64,000 nucleotides of DNA from Whitmania pigra. Lineage: Eukaryota; Annelida; Clitellata; Hirudinida; Haemopidae. The position numbers and the translations under genes were made by a program. Each line of letters begins with the position of its first letter. The stretch's first letter is position 1. This document shows, in pieces, positions 14,264-26,592 of this stretch. The stretch is from contig JAJTWR010000425.1 in NCBI GenBank assembly GCA_021613335.1, forward strand, positions 352,501-416,500, written 5' to 3'. The notes beneath the pieces were generated by a model. It searched no databases. It was not told where the DNA came from and worked only from the letters and a program-made list of their open reading frames with translations.

Positions 14264-14874
14264 CATTTTACCTCAGAGGATCAGGGCAGAGCCAGCAAGG
14301 ACAGGACTGATTCCCTGAAGAGGAGCCTCATAAAGTACCAATCTGAATACACGAAGGAATTCAAAAAGACATGCTTCGTTGAGAAAGTAAGACAGGAAGT
14401 TTCATGACTTCTGTCACGCTTTTTCGTCACATTTTATGCGTTTCTAAATTTAGTTCATTCATCTCGTGCACAATGCACAATGCACTGTTGCATTCATAAT
14501 TCATAACCTAATAAGGTTATGCACAATGAAATGTATGATAGCAAGAACAATTATAATACTATTATATTTATTATATTTATAATTTATAATTAACCTTATA
14601 AGACATTATGTTAAAATTAACACATGTTCTCACGATCATAGACATCGTCAACTGGTCTACCGATAATGTGATGTAGTAATCAAAATAAATAAAAATATTT
14701 TATGCTAATGTATTGTGTAGAATTATATTTCCTTTGTTGAGTTAAACCTAAAATAAAATAAAATAAAATAAAATAAATCATTTTTCAAACAAGAACAAGA
14801 AACTAGAGATTATCAAGAAGAAATTAATGGAATTGGTAAGAACATTATTACGAAGAATAGCATATATAAAATTT

Positions 14875-14922
<48 letters not shown>

Positions 14923-17596
14923 CTGTTAATAATAAAAAAATAATAATAGCATTTCATCAGTAATCGAGTCTGTGATCCCTCAGGAGACAGAGCTGGTTTT
15001 GAACACTCCTTACCTGAGGCTGGTTTTGATATCATCATCATCACCAACACTGAAGAAACAGCGCACAATTCTCCTCTCGTCAGATTACGAAAGGGCAGCC
15101 TGGAAAAATTCAATCGTCAGCTTCGTCAATAAGTGTGGGTGGATGTATTCATATGCATGAGTAGTCTCATCAATATGCACGAGGCGTTATATTAATATGC
15201 ATGGTCGCGTCAATAATATGCATGGTCGCGTCATTAATATGCATGGGTCGTGTCATATATTAACATGCACGATCAGACCGATCAATATTCAGATGTAAAC
15301 ATGGTTAATCCGACGATCACATGGAATGAATCAGTACGTTGTTATTTACGTTTCACACGACAGATTTCTTTGATTTGTGCTTTTCCCATTCATGATTCAT
15401 GATTCATACATATTAATGAATCATTTGAACACATTTAAAAAAAAAAATTATTATTATTATTATTATTATCATAAACAAATTTCAGCAAAGCTAAACGATT
15501 GCAAAATGACCCTTGCTCAGGCCAACATCCTCATCAACGATTTGAAGGTTTCTAACTTATATTGAACAATAAATGAGGCTAATTTATGAATGTAGGTAAT
15601 TAATTAATTAATCATGTGCTAATGATAATTTTATAAAGCCTTAAAAACGCGTTCTCATTTATTATTCCAGTCGTCTCCACCCATTTCACACGGTTTGTTC
15701 ATTTCTGGATTTCTTCAACATTAAATGAATATAATCATGATTATCATAGTCATGATTATCATGACCACGACGATGATGATAGTGATGATGGATGGATGGA
15801 TGGTTTGAATGAAAATCCACAGACGATGTCTTCCAATCGACCAGAATCGACGGGCAGCTCAAGTTGACGATCCACAAATTCCTCGGTCTTCAGGCAGCTT
15901 CGAGTCAGTTTCACTATTTAAATATTAAATATTAAATATTATTTAAATAATTCATTTAGTTATTAATGAATTAATAATATTTAAATTGTGTTAATTTATT
16001 ATTAATGACATCGTCATAAATGATCGAAGAGATCTTTTGCACCGTGGAAGTGGATTCTTTTGGACATTTCTTCCTGAAGGCCAAGACCACAAAGGTGAAG
16101 GACTTCGAACCCGAGTGGAATGAGGTTGGGTCAGAATTCAAAGGATCATCTTAACCTCATGCCATATTAGGAAATAATGACAAATAAAGGCATTTTAACA
16201 AAATTTAATAAAATGTAATTAGCTGGCAATGTTACTATACTACATTTATAGCATTACCAAGGTATTGTCATTAAGACAAAAGATATTATTTTAAGGTTAT
16301 TAAGCATTTACAGCATCTTCATCAAACAATTAAAATTCAATTAATCGTTGATATTCAAATGAATCCAAAAATATGTAACTATTCCACATCTACATAAGGA
16401 CTTTGACATCGAGCTGGAAGGAGCAAACACTTTGAGGGTCATGTGCTACCAGGCAGGTCAAGGGTCAGATGTTCACCTAGGCTCCACTGCACTCGAGGTA
16501 ATATTAATATTAATGTGCATATTAATGTAACTCGTTAGTCACCAATGACCACCGCCTCCACATATCCTTCGATATTACTTATAAATAAATATTTAGCTAA
16601 TTAAATTATTCAAACAAAACAGCTCAACGAAGCTTGGCTGAAGGAGAAGTTCTGCGAAGAAAGTGTCCCTATCTCGACAAACGTGAGTGGAATGGCATGA
16701 ATTATGTTAATGTAGTTGTATATTTTACGCTAATGGAGCATTAATTCTCGGAAATTTAGAATGGTTTCAATCACGTAGCTTCGCCTCTGATTAGGATCAC
16801 TAGCGATTGGTCAATACCTGAAAGATTCAAGTTCATCATTTCAGATGTTCTTGAAGATATCTATTGAATATACCTCCCATGAAGATGCCATTCAGGCGTC
16901 ATTGGCCAAAGTCTCTTTCAAGGGTGGCAGCTATTTTGGAGCCCATCTGGATGGGATTGCCAGGTAAGTTAATTTTGATTACATCGCTATGAATTATTCT
17001 TCATATCATTCGGCCAATCACGGAGAAGCAGAAAAGTTTTTAGGATTTTGATTGGAAGGAGGGGCTTATAGTTTCACGACAGTTGTTGTTGTTGTTGTTG
17101 AAACAAATGTTTTGGTAGTTCTCAACGGTTGTTGCAGGATTGAAGACAACAACGTTCCTCTCATAATAAGGAGTTGCGTCGACGAAATTGAAAAGAGAGG
17201 TAATATAATAGTAACCCATTAATAATAATGATAATAATGCAGTAATAATAATATTTACAAATCACAAATCTTCCGTCATTATCCAGGTATGAAGGAAACA
17301 GGCATCTACAGAGTGTCTGGTCTTTCATCAGAGATTCAAAAACTCAAGATGGCTTTCAACAAAGGTAGCCACTTTCTTTTCATTAATTTCAAAAATATCG
17401 TTATTTATTATTTATATATGTGCGACTCATGTTTATTCAAATTTAATTGACAATTATAATAAAAGTAATAAATTTAAATCTCACTTACTTCAACTTAATA
17501 TTTATATTTTATCTTTTATTTGAACAAAATATATTACTTAATAAAATTATAACATCTATATGGGTCATCATCATCAAAATCAGCTCGGGGCATCAG

Positions 17597-17628
<32 letters not shown>

Positions 17629-18358
17629 GTCATCATCATCATCATCATCATCATCAGCATATCATCATCATCATCATCATCAGCCATCATCAGCCATCAT
17701 CATCATCATCATCAGCATCATCAGCATCATCATCATCATCATCATCATCAGCAGCGCATCATCATCATCATCATCATCATCATCATAGCATCATCAGCTC
17801 ATCAGCATCATCATCATCATCATCAGCAGCATCATCAAATCATCAGCATCATCATCATCAGCAGCAGCAGCATCATCACCAGCACCATCACCAGCACCAT
17901 CACCAGCCACGCATCAGCACCAGCACCATCACCAGCACCATCACCATCACCAGCACCATCACCAGCACATCACCATCCCATCACCATCACCATTCACCAT
18001 CACCAGCACCATCACATCACCATCACCATCACCAGCACCATCACCATCACCAGCACCATCACCAGATCACCAGCACCATCACCATCACCATCACCATCAC
18101 CATCACCATCACATCACCATCACAATCACCATCACCATCACCATCACCATCATCCATCACCATCACCATCACCATCACCATCACCATCACCATCACCATC
18201 ACATCACATCACCATCACCATCACATCACCATCACCAGCACCATCACCATCACATCACAATCACATCACCATCACCATCACATCACCACCACCATCATCC
18301 ATCACCATCACCATCACATCACCATCACCAGCCACCATCACCATCACCATCACCATCA

Positions 18359-18429
<71 letters not shown>

Positions 18430-18460
18430 TCATCATCATCATCATCATCATTCATCCATC

Positions 18461-18499
<39 letters not shown>

Positions 18500-19314
18500 A
18501 TCATCATCATCATCATCATTTCAGACAGCACCACGGCCAGCACCTCCCTCCGTGGTGTGGACACAAACGTCCTCACGGGGACCATCAAACTTTTTCTCAG
18601 GGAGCTCCCTGACCCCCTCTTTCCAAGCTCCAAGTACCACGAGTTCATCAAGTGTACGTGGAGTATTAAAATCAGCTGATTAATTGAGTGTCATTAATTG
18701 ATGGTGATGACGACGACGATAAGGATTATGATGATCTGATATTGACAAAGGCATCAGTTACTTTAATGAGTAACAAATGAGTAATATAAAATATAAATTA
18801 CTTTTCTTGTTACTTTTTTTGTAATTAATAGCTGAATAACTTTAAATTAATTACCTTGTATTAACTTAATAATTTTTTGATAATAAGTGAATAGTTTAAT
18901 TAAATTATTTGATAATTAATTTAATCTATTTTCATTCCATTTCATCCCAGGCCACTTGCACTCCCCGACCCAAGAAGACAACTTGAGACATCAAATGGCT
19001 GAACTACCTTTTCCAAACTTTGGGACAATCATCTTTCTCCTTCAACACCTGGTCAGGTGAGGCCGATACCTGGATTAGTAATAACAATAATCTCAACTCA
19101 TTTGTGAAGGTGATGACGAAAAACATGATTATATAAATTATTCAATATTTTTTAATATTATAAAACAAATGCTAAATATTAAATATATTTTAAGTCACAT
19201 GTATCAAGTCTTTCAGCATTTCATGATGGCATTAACGACATGAAGTTATTAACAAATATTACTAAGTTATTGCGAATGAAATGACAAATAATAATGTTAT
19301 TATTATTAATATGC

Positions 19315-19347
<33 letters not shown>

Positions 19348-19584
19348 CAATGTCATCTATTGCATAATTGAAGGGTGGCCGAGCAAGAGACCCACAACAA
19401 AATGTCCCTGGGCAATCTGGCCACAATTTTCGGTCCAAACCTGATGAAGAATCCTTCTCCATTGAAGAACAGTTGCCACGATTTATTCCTTTCCAGCAGC
19501 ACAACTGACATCACTCACCAGTGCGAGGTCATCCTCAAACTGCTTACAATGGTGGCCGAGGGTTGCACCTTTGCTCGACGATGA
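10439..19584 (+). CDS. ABR: BCR/ABR-type Rho GEF/GAP (DH-PH-C2-RhoGAP)
   Basis: Exons in phase: 10439-11033, 11399-11454, 11744-11854, 12202-12366, 12515-12613, 12718-12794, an unresolved stretch, about 13432-13542, 13616-13743, 13941-14005, 14277-14386, 14794-14835, 14984-15134, 15486-15547, 15671-15692, 15823-15903, 16030-16124, 16399-16497, 16623-16682, 16845-16963, 17138-17199, 17287-17364, 18525-18653, 18951-19056, 19374-19584. The N-terminal 200 residues are Pro-rich (KPPIVPPKPK) and lack the BCR kinase-like region, so it resembles ABR more. DH: KDEKSYADKLKKMAE to IQRVIKYTPHSHPDYDHLQRAL. PH: RHLLLFNDVIICAK to ILLSSDYERAAWKNSI. C2: FCTVEVDSFGHF. RhoGAP: GIYRVSG with the arginine finger, then NKMSLGNLATIFGPNLM. 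The family activates and inactivates Rho GTPases, mostly Rac/Cdc42, at membranes. The DH exon between 12794 and 13432 is not solved: the exon ending at 12794 needs one further base, and no clean acceptor gives it. Confidence 0.9.
15145..15290. repeat. Tandem ATATGCATG repeat in a BCR/ABR intron
   Basis: About five imperfect units of roughly 25-30 bases share the core ATATGCAYG followed by a GTCGCGTC or GTCGTGTC block. They sit in the intron after the second PH exon. A copy with fewer units follows the displaced PH exon copy at about 49050-49130. Confidence 0.7.
17577..18524. repeat. Giant compound (ATC)n/(ACCATC)n repeat in a RhoGAP intron
   Basis: Nearly 950 bases are made only of CAT/ATC trinucleotides, (CACCAT)n and (CAGCAC)n variants. 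A perfect-looking (ATC)n tract of about 70 bases lies near 18357-18428. The repeat fills the intron between the RhoGAP exons ending at 17364 and starting at 18525, and abuts the acceptor directly (ATTTCAG). Long open frames of Ser, His, Ile and Pro on the plus strand are a by-product of the trinucleotide period. Confidence 0.95.
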
Positions 19585-20398
19585 TGATGATGATGATGAT
19601 GATGGCGATGGATGATGATGATGGTGATGATGGTAATGGTGAATTGTGGTAATTAATAAAGTTGCAGTGATCGATAAAGGGAGGCTGCTAATAATGATGA
19701 TGATAACGACGACGACGGCTATGTGATTGGTTGTCATGATGACAATGACTGTCAACGCGGTCAAATAAAGAATTACTATTTGTAATACATGAAATGTGAA
19801 TTATCCACAAACATTAAAACCATTAAACATTAATTACTATTATTTTATAAAGTTTAATAAGGTCTGACGATTCCATTAACAACTGCCAGTATCATCTTAA
19901 TATTATCGAAGGCGAAGTTAATTAATATTTCAGTTCAAGGGTGGTTTCCTTATGGAATAAACTAGATAAGGAAACCATCCATGCTGACACAATAGATAAA
20001 TTCAAAATTTATTTAAGTAAATTCGGATATTAGGACTAAAAAGAGTGGTTATTACACAGATCCAGGTCTTCTTAACCACTATAAATAATTGTTATGTTAT
20101 GTTATGTTATGTTAATATAGTTTTTAAGTCCGTACCACTTGGCAGAACAAGCTGGGACAAAATAATTAATCAATCTTGTAATGGAACTTTTGAAAATGCA
20201 TTCATTCCAGTAATGAACAACTTCCATTTTCTTCCTAATGGAAAACACTCTAGAATCGATAAATTGTCATTTGTAAAGTGCATTTGCTTGCTTAAAAGAT
20301 GGACAAATGGTCATTTCTCCTCCAGCAACCTTACACATTTTGATTAGTAATTAGATTTTGGTTATAAATTTTTGATTTCAAAATCCAAATCAAGATTG
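19585..20398. other. BCR/ABR 3' flank and lectin-gene upstream module
   Basis: Contains GAT-rich simple sequence just after the stop. It then holds a module that recurs upstream of other type-C lectin units (near 28000-28400, 42940-43350 and 49330-49740). Shared landmarks include ATTAATCAATCTTGTAATGG and AAATTGTCATTTG. No gene was seen. An AATAAA at about 19766-19771 could serve the BCR/ABR transcript. Confidence 0.45.
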
Positions 20399-21838
20399 AT
20401 GATGACCAAACGTCGTTTTGCAGACCTCTTTGTTCTACTTTCGATAAGTAAGTTGGATCAATTTTTGTCAAGCAGTTAGGCATTCAATCAGTCAGCCATC
20501 AATAGCTGTTTGAATATTGTCATGGTTGTCCTACCACCAAACGTGGGAGCGAACATTACTTCTTGGCGTAGCCGGATTATCAAACCGGTGTTTAAACCAG
20601 CTTCATCATGTTGAATTAAATGAAAAACTGCAAGGTAAACAGCAAATCTGGCCAAAAGTTGGAAAATGCTGCACACCCCTGTTATAAATTTTGATTTTAA
20701 AACTCATGTTAAGATTATGATGATCAAAGTTTTGTAAACTTCGTTGGGCTACTTTCGATTTTTTTTGCGTGAGTTAGACCAATTTTCAGAAAATTAGTCA
20801 TTTAATCAGCCAACCATTTGGTTGAATTTTGTTACAGTTTTCCTCTCACCGAGCAAGACCGAGAACGTAGCCTTGATGAAGCCGGCTTACCAAAGCAGTG
20901 TTTACAAAACTTTAACTTGGTGTCCCATGAACGCTTCAAAAGCTGTGGATGGTGACAGAAACCCTGACGTATTGCAATGCCATTGTTCTATCATTAACGA
21001 TATCCTTGGCGATCCAAACTGGTGGGCAGTGGACTTACTGGGGGTCTACACCATGGACTATGTCGTCGTCTACAACAGGCAGAAATGTAGGCAAATGTTT
21101 TCTTAAGTCTTCGAGCTAATCGTTAATGTTTTTAGGAAAAGTAGAGTGATTAATTGTAGCAAATGAATTTGCAAGATTTTTAAATAACACTGATTTTTTA
21201 ATTGTTGCTGGTTTTAAGATAATAAATACATAACGTCGTTTAAAATTAATAATAACATGCTTAAAACAACTATCGGTCCTAGTTGAAGAAAGATTAAACA
21301 ACTTCTGGGTAGGATTCACCAACGTCGACGTAAACCAATCTCATCCACAAAGAGGGCTCTATCCCTTGTGCGGCCAGTACCCTGGAAAAATGACTCTCGG
21401 TGTTGTAGGGACGGTCAAATGCAACTACAACCTCCCTCCAGCCAGATACCTAATCATCCAGATGGAACTGAATGCATCTGATGGAAAGGGTATGTGCATT
21501 TGCGAGTTGGAGGCCTTTCCACTGGAACGAGATTCAGGTGAAATGAAGTATTAAAAAACATTTAAAATTTTATTCAACAAAAAATAACTAAAAATGTCCT
21601 AGGTACCATATGGACATTCAAATCTGATGCGAAACTGTTGGGATATTCGCATTACAATTGGACCTATAACAAATCGATTTCTGAGTGCATCATAAAGTGC
21701 ATCTCCACCAGATGCGACTCTATCAACGAAAATCCAAACCAAAAGATCTGCATCTTCAACCTTCACCTTAACGGATTCAATAGAACCTCAATCGAGAGAA
21801 ACATAGGGTGGAAATTCTGGACGGCCACTCATGCATGA
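20399..21838 (+). CDS. Lectin-apple unit 1: secreted FTP lectin with apple-like domain
   Basis: Exons 20399-20447, 20838-21086, 21283-21537 and 21603-21838 join in phase to 262 residues. Exon 1 (type C) gives a signal peptide beginning MMTKRRFADLFVLLSI and running into exon 2, with cleavage near SKT. Exons 2 and 3 encode a fucolectin/tachylectin-4/pentraxin-like (FTP, F5/8C-like) domain: NVALMKPAYQSS, SKAVDGDRNPD, DPNWWAVDLLGVYT, VVVYNR, ERLNNFWVGF, CGQYPGKMTLG and ARYLIIQ. Known FTP lectins bind fucose and related sugars with calcium; binding here is inferred. Exon 4 (alpha type) is a PAN/apple-like module with four Cys (SECIIKCISTRCDS, KICIF) ending GWKFWTATHA. Between exons 1 and 2 lie a relic exon 2, an hAT remnant and a frame-broken second signal exon at about 20717. 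The function in the animal is unknown; immune recognition or mucus are possible roles. Confidence 0.8.
20500..20700 (+). pseudogene. Relic lectin exon 2 fused to hAT remnant (unit 1)
   Basis: Within intron 1 of unit 1, about 20500-20590 is a decayed copy of the start of exon 2: a GTTTGAATATTGTCA acceptor region, then a GCGAACATTACTTCTTGG block and GCCGGATTATCAAA. At about 20595 it passes into the 3' part of an hAT element that reads LQGKQQ in translation and ends in the inverted repeat CACACCCCTG at about 20681. The same composite recurs at 28490-28680 and 43455-43648. Confidence 0.65.
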
Positions 21839-22352
21839 GAAGGGACTATGGCTTGGTGATTTCCAACTGCTTTCTCTGAAGACGAAAAGCGTTAACTGAA
21901 CTCTTCAAGTGCAAAATCAAAGTGGAACAAAATGCAAATCTTGTAGCTTAGGAATTTAATTTAATTATAACATCCTTAGGTTTCAATGGATGAATTTCAT
22001 AATTTATTAGCATTGCATTTTGGTTTATTTTGCTTTAGCTAGAAAAACATCGTCAACTTAAGTGCACTCGATCGATTAAAACAACGTCTCTCGCTGGAAA
22101 ATATCTACTCTTTTTAAGAATAACAATTCACTTTTATACGAAATATTGTGAATTAGCTGCAAGTATCTGAAAGGATTATATTTCCAAAGTTGATTTTAAT
22201 AATGGATAATAGCTATAATATAGTATAATATTGTAAATTATGGCAATTATTTCGTGTGTAGGTGAACGAACAAGTCGAGAGTCTGAGTCGTGAGAACAAA
22301 AGTATTCATTCAATCAGTCAACCATTCCATACTTAGTTGAATCTTGTTACAG

Positions 22353-23153
22353 TTTTACTCTCAACAAGCGAGGCAGCGAACATAGCCTTGAAGAAGCCGG
22401 CATATCAAAGCAGTGTTTACAAAGATTTAACTTGGTGTCCAGAAAGATTAAACAACTTCTGGGTAGGATTCACCAAAGTCGACGTAAACCAATCTCATCC
22501 ACAAAGAGGGCTCTACCCCTTGTACCCTGGAAAAATGACTCTGGGTGTGGTAGGGACGGTCAAATGCAACTACAACCTCCCTCCAACCAGGTACCTAATC
22601 ATCCAGAAGGATCTGAATGCATTGGATGAATATGGTATGTGCCTTTGCGAAGTAGAAGCTTTTCCACTCGAACGAAATTCAGGTGAGAGTGCAAATCTGA
22701 GACTTACAAAAATGGTAAAACAGAGTGGTGAAACAATTAACCAAAAACATTTAAAAAAAACAGGACGGGCTGTGGTTTTGAATTTAGCGCTTAAAAAATG
22801 TTCTTATTGTTGCCGAGCAGAATTTTATTCTGTTCTTCAACAGTTCGGATTATTCTTAAATTTAACCCTTAACTAAAAACCTAGCTTTATTAATTGCATA
22901 AATCAATTCAGGACTCTTGTGGAAAATGAAGCCTAGTTTGAAACTGTCAGGATACTCGTACTACGAGTGGAACTATAAGGCATCGGTCCAGTAGTGCATC
23001 TTTAAGTGCATCGCCAGTTCAACCAGGTGCGATTCATTCAATAAAAATCCTGACCTGAAGCTCTGCATATTCAACATCCATCCTTTTGGATTCAACAGAA
23101 CTTCGCTTGTGGTGGTTCCAGGCTGGAAATTCTGGAGTGCCACTCATGCTTGA
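22353..23153 (+). pseudogene. Lectin-apple unit 2: deletion chimera with stop
   Basis: The exon 2 acceptor and start are present, but the sequence passes from the TWC codons of exon 2 straight into ERLNNF of exon 3 at about 22440. The second half of exon 2 and intron 2 are therefore lost. The fused exon runs 22353-22682 in frame. It also lacks the three codons for CGQ before YPGKM. The apple exon (beta type, 22912-23153) has an in-frame TAG at 22992-22994 where other copies have CAG. No signal exon is found upstream; the flank instead resembles an alpha-unit 3' module. Call: dead copy. Confidence 0.85.
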
Positions 23154-24235
23154 AGATATGAAAGACCAACTTTTACTTTTTAATTAATTGATATTTATTC
23201 TATGAATAATTTATTGTTTGGCATACATCCATTCAAGTGTCTGTGCTGTGTTCAAAGCTTTTGATTGGATAATAAAAATAAACCCCGCCAACAAAATGAA
23301 TTCAACGTATCAACAATAGAAGCCATAAATAACTGTTGCGGCCATTGAAGTATTAGTTTGATTGTTATTAAAATCACAACAAAAATTGAATAACAAGTCA
23401 TTGTTAAAAAAATATTTATTGAAGTTCACATTTTCGGTGGCAACTTTAGTTTTAAATATTCAATTTCTATTGCCAAAAATAAGACGAAAAGTATGACATC
23501 TTTACAGAAGATAGTTTTATATATACTGCATAGTAATAATATATTAATAAAAAAAATTATTATTATAATAATATAGTAATAATTATATTAATAAAAAAAT
23601 AATTATTACTGATTATTTTTTGGGTTGATTGTTTTTGCTTGTGAAAATAAACTTTGTGAGATGTACTAAAAAAATATTAATATTAATACTTGTTTCTTCC
23701 TACTATCGGAATATGTCGTAACGAGCAGAATGAATTTGAAACGACAAATGAAGATTTTATAATTTGGAGAGCGATTGAATTCAAAATCAAAAACATCAAC
23801 GTAAATGCAAAAGAAATCAGCAACAAACAATAATCTCTGCAACCGTCGCTCACAAAACTCGTCTGCCACTCTCACCGTACATTCTCTCACTCACCAAAAC
23901 CAAATAACATAATTATTGTCAGGACACTGACAATAACAGTTATGTCATCCTTTATTATTAAATAGTGTATTTAATCGATGTTGCACCGGCAGCACGGAAT
24001 ATCCCGTGACTACCTGTCATTTGTATCCACAAGTCTTTAATCCACCAAAAACAGAGCTATTGAAATATGTTGCAGTAATGATAGTTCAAGGAACGTTTTC
24101 CTTTTCTTCCGAATGCTCTTAAAGCGCATTGGTTTATTAAAAACGCATGAGCTGTTGAGCTGCATTTTTAATTCCTCTTCGTCGAATGAGGATTTTATAT
24201 TTAAAACGTTTGATTTTAAACTCAAAATAGGATTA

Positions 24236-25772
24236 ATGATGACCAGAATTGTAAACTCTGCTGTGTTACTTTTGATACGTAAGTTAGACAAATCTTTGAT
24301 AATTAGTTAGTCATTCAATCAGTCAACCATACCATACTTAGTTGAATCTTGTTACAGTTTTCCTCTCAACAAGCGAGGCAGCGAACATAGCCTTGAAGAA
24401 GCCGGCATATCAAAGCAGTGTTTACAAATATTTAACTTGGTGTCCAATGTACGCTTCAAAAGCTGTGGATGGATACAGAAACCCTGATATCTATTATTGC
24501 CATTGTTCTCACATTAACGATATCATTGGCGATCCGAACTGGTGGGCTGTGGACTTATTGGGGGTCTACACCTTGGACTATGTCGTCGTCTACAACAGGC
24601 AAAGATGTAGGCAAATGTTTTCTTAAGTCTTTGAGCTAATCGTTATTATTTAAAAAAAAAGTAGAGTGATTAATTGCAGCAAATAAATTTGCAATATTTT
24701 AAATATCACTGATTTTTTTAATTGTTACTGGTTTTAAAAAAATAAATACATAAAATAAACGTCGTTTAAAATTAATAATATCATGCTTAAACAACTATCG
24801 GTCCTAGTACCACAAAGATTAAACCACTTCTGGGTAGGATTCACCAAAGTCGACGTAAACCAATCTCATCCCATCTTCTTAAGTCTTTGAGCTAATCGTT
24901 ATTATTTTAAAAAAAAGTAGAGTGATTAATTGCAGCAAATAAATTTGCAATATTTTAAATAACATTGATTTTTTAATTGTTGCTGGTTTTAATAAAATAA
25001 ATACATAACGTCGTTTAAAATTAATAATAATATGCTTAAAACAACTATCGGTCTTAGTGCCAGAAAGATTAAACAACTTCTGGGTAGGATTCACCAACGT
25101 CGACGTAAACCAATTTTATCCCCAAAGAGGGCTCTACCCCTTGTGCGGCCAGTACCCTGGAAATATGACCCTCGGTGTGGTAGGGACGGTCAAATGCAGC
25201 TACAACCTCCCTCCAGCCAGGTACCTAATCATCCAGAAGGATATGAATGCATTGGATGATTATGGTATGTGCCTTTGCGAAGTAGAAGCTTTTCCACTCG
25301 AACGAAATTCAGGTGAGAGTGCAAATCTGGGATTAACAAAAATGGTAAAACAGAGTGGTTAAACAATTACCATAACAGTAAAAAAGACAGGACGGGCTGT
25401 GGTTTTGATTTTAGCTCTTAAAATATTGTTGCGGAACAGGATTTTGTTTTGTTCTTCAACAGTTCGGATTATTAATATATCTAACCCTTAACTAAAAACT
25501 TAGTCTTATTAGTTGCATAAACCAATGCAGGATTCTTGTGGAAAATGAAGCCACGTTTGAAACTGTCAGGATACTCGTACTACGAGTGGAACTATAAGGC
25601 ATCAGTCCAGCAGTGCATCTTTAAGTGCATCGCCAGTTCAACCAAGTGCGACTCATTCAATGAAAATCCTGACCTGAAGCTCTGCATCTTCAACCTCCAT
25701 CCTTTTGGATTCAACACAACTTCGCTTGAGGTGGTTGCAGGCTGGAAATTTTGGAGTGCTACTCATGCTTGA
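24236..25772 (+). CDS. Lectin-apple unit 3: secreted FTP lectin with apple-like domain
   Basis: Exons 24236-24278, 24358-24606, 25058-25312 and 25531-25772 give 262 residues. Signal exon type A begins MMTRIVNSAVLLLI and continues LFLSTSEA in exon 2, a convincing signal peptide with a hydrophobic core and small residues at the cleavage site. The FTP domain is intact (NIALKKPAYQSS, DPNWWAVDLLGVYT, LCGQYPGNMTLG). The apple exon is beta type (LWKMKPRLKLSGYSYYEWNY, QQCIFKCIASSTKCDS, GWKFWSATHA). Intron 2 is lengthened by a local duplication that includes a truncated exon 3 copy at 24808-24870. An open frame extends upstream of the chosen start to 24113, but only the chosen start places the hydrophobic stretch at the N-terminus. 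Confidence 0.8.
24613..25057 (+). repeat. Local duplication in intron 2 of lectin unit 3
   Basis: The block from the end of exon 2 (TCTTAAGTCTTTGAGCTAATCGTTATTATTT) through intron 2 and into the first roughly 63 bases of exon 3 occurs twice in tandem, starting near 24613 and 24873. The first copy of exon 3 (24808-24870) is truncated and bypassed by splicing to 25058. Confidence 0.75.
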
Positions 25773-25875
25773 AGAAATTAAATACCAACTTTTACTTTTT
25801 AGTTAATTGAGTTTTATTCTATAAATAATTTACCTTTTGGCATTCGCTCTATTCAATCCGTAAAATATTGCAATT

Positions 25876-26200
25876 TGACAAATTTTAAAGAGGAAGTACT
25901 TACCCGACGTGACGCTGTCAAAATTTATGTTCATGACACTTTTTCAGAATTTTAAACAGAAGTGTCAAATCATCAAAAGGAGGGAATTGGATGATCTGAA
26001 GTGAGAGGATAAGGGAGGCAAAAGGAATAGACGGATATGTCGAATTGCCCAGATGAGATGGTTGCAGGATTTTATTATGGAGAAGGAATATTGCTTGAAG
26101 CTGATGTGGGAGTCAAAAGTAACATCGAGGAGAACGCAAGGCTACACGCAGGATTATTTTTTGAGAATGAGTAAAGGACTTAATGCCCAGATTAAGTAAC
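25876..26200 (-). mobile_element. LINE reverse-transcriptase fragment (copy a)
   Basis: On the minus strand this matches, with a gap, the fragment at about 30740-31180, which still translates into an RT C-terminal region. It shares blocks such as AGATGAGATGGTTGCAGGATTTTAT and GAAGTACTTACCCGACGTGACGCTGTCAAAATT. Relative to that copy it lacks a segment of about 85 bases, so it is not open. Both sit just downstream of a beta-type lectin unit. Confidence 0.6.
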
Positions 26201-26592
26201 AAAATTTAGTTTGGATGTATAAGGGAGTAATACAATGTAATTTTTTAAGTAATGTAGCGTCGAATATGTGAGATTAGACCAATATTGCTAGAAATATTTT
26301 TGACGAAGCGCTTTTGGTCAATGCTGATTGTGATTTGTGAAAGACAAATCGATAGAAAAGACTTCTATTGCGGCGGCATGAAAAGCATAACATTTCGGCA
26401 ATAAAATAAATTTTATGAACCCAAAGAAATTTAATTTATAGGTTAAAATTATAATGGTTATGTTTGAGCTTGCGCTGATCAGCATTTCAGTTGTTTTAAA
26501 CCATCTAGTTCTATTATTTTATGTATTTTTCATTTGGTGGGTATATTTGATTAAACATATCAAATACGTGCAGAGTTGATTTACCAAATCTA

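Noticed and set aside
17447..18612. Open frames of 113 and 350 codons rich in Ser, His, Ile and Pro
   Set aside because: Entirely the trinucleotide repeat read in frame, inside an intron of the BCR/ABR-like gene.
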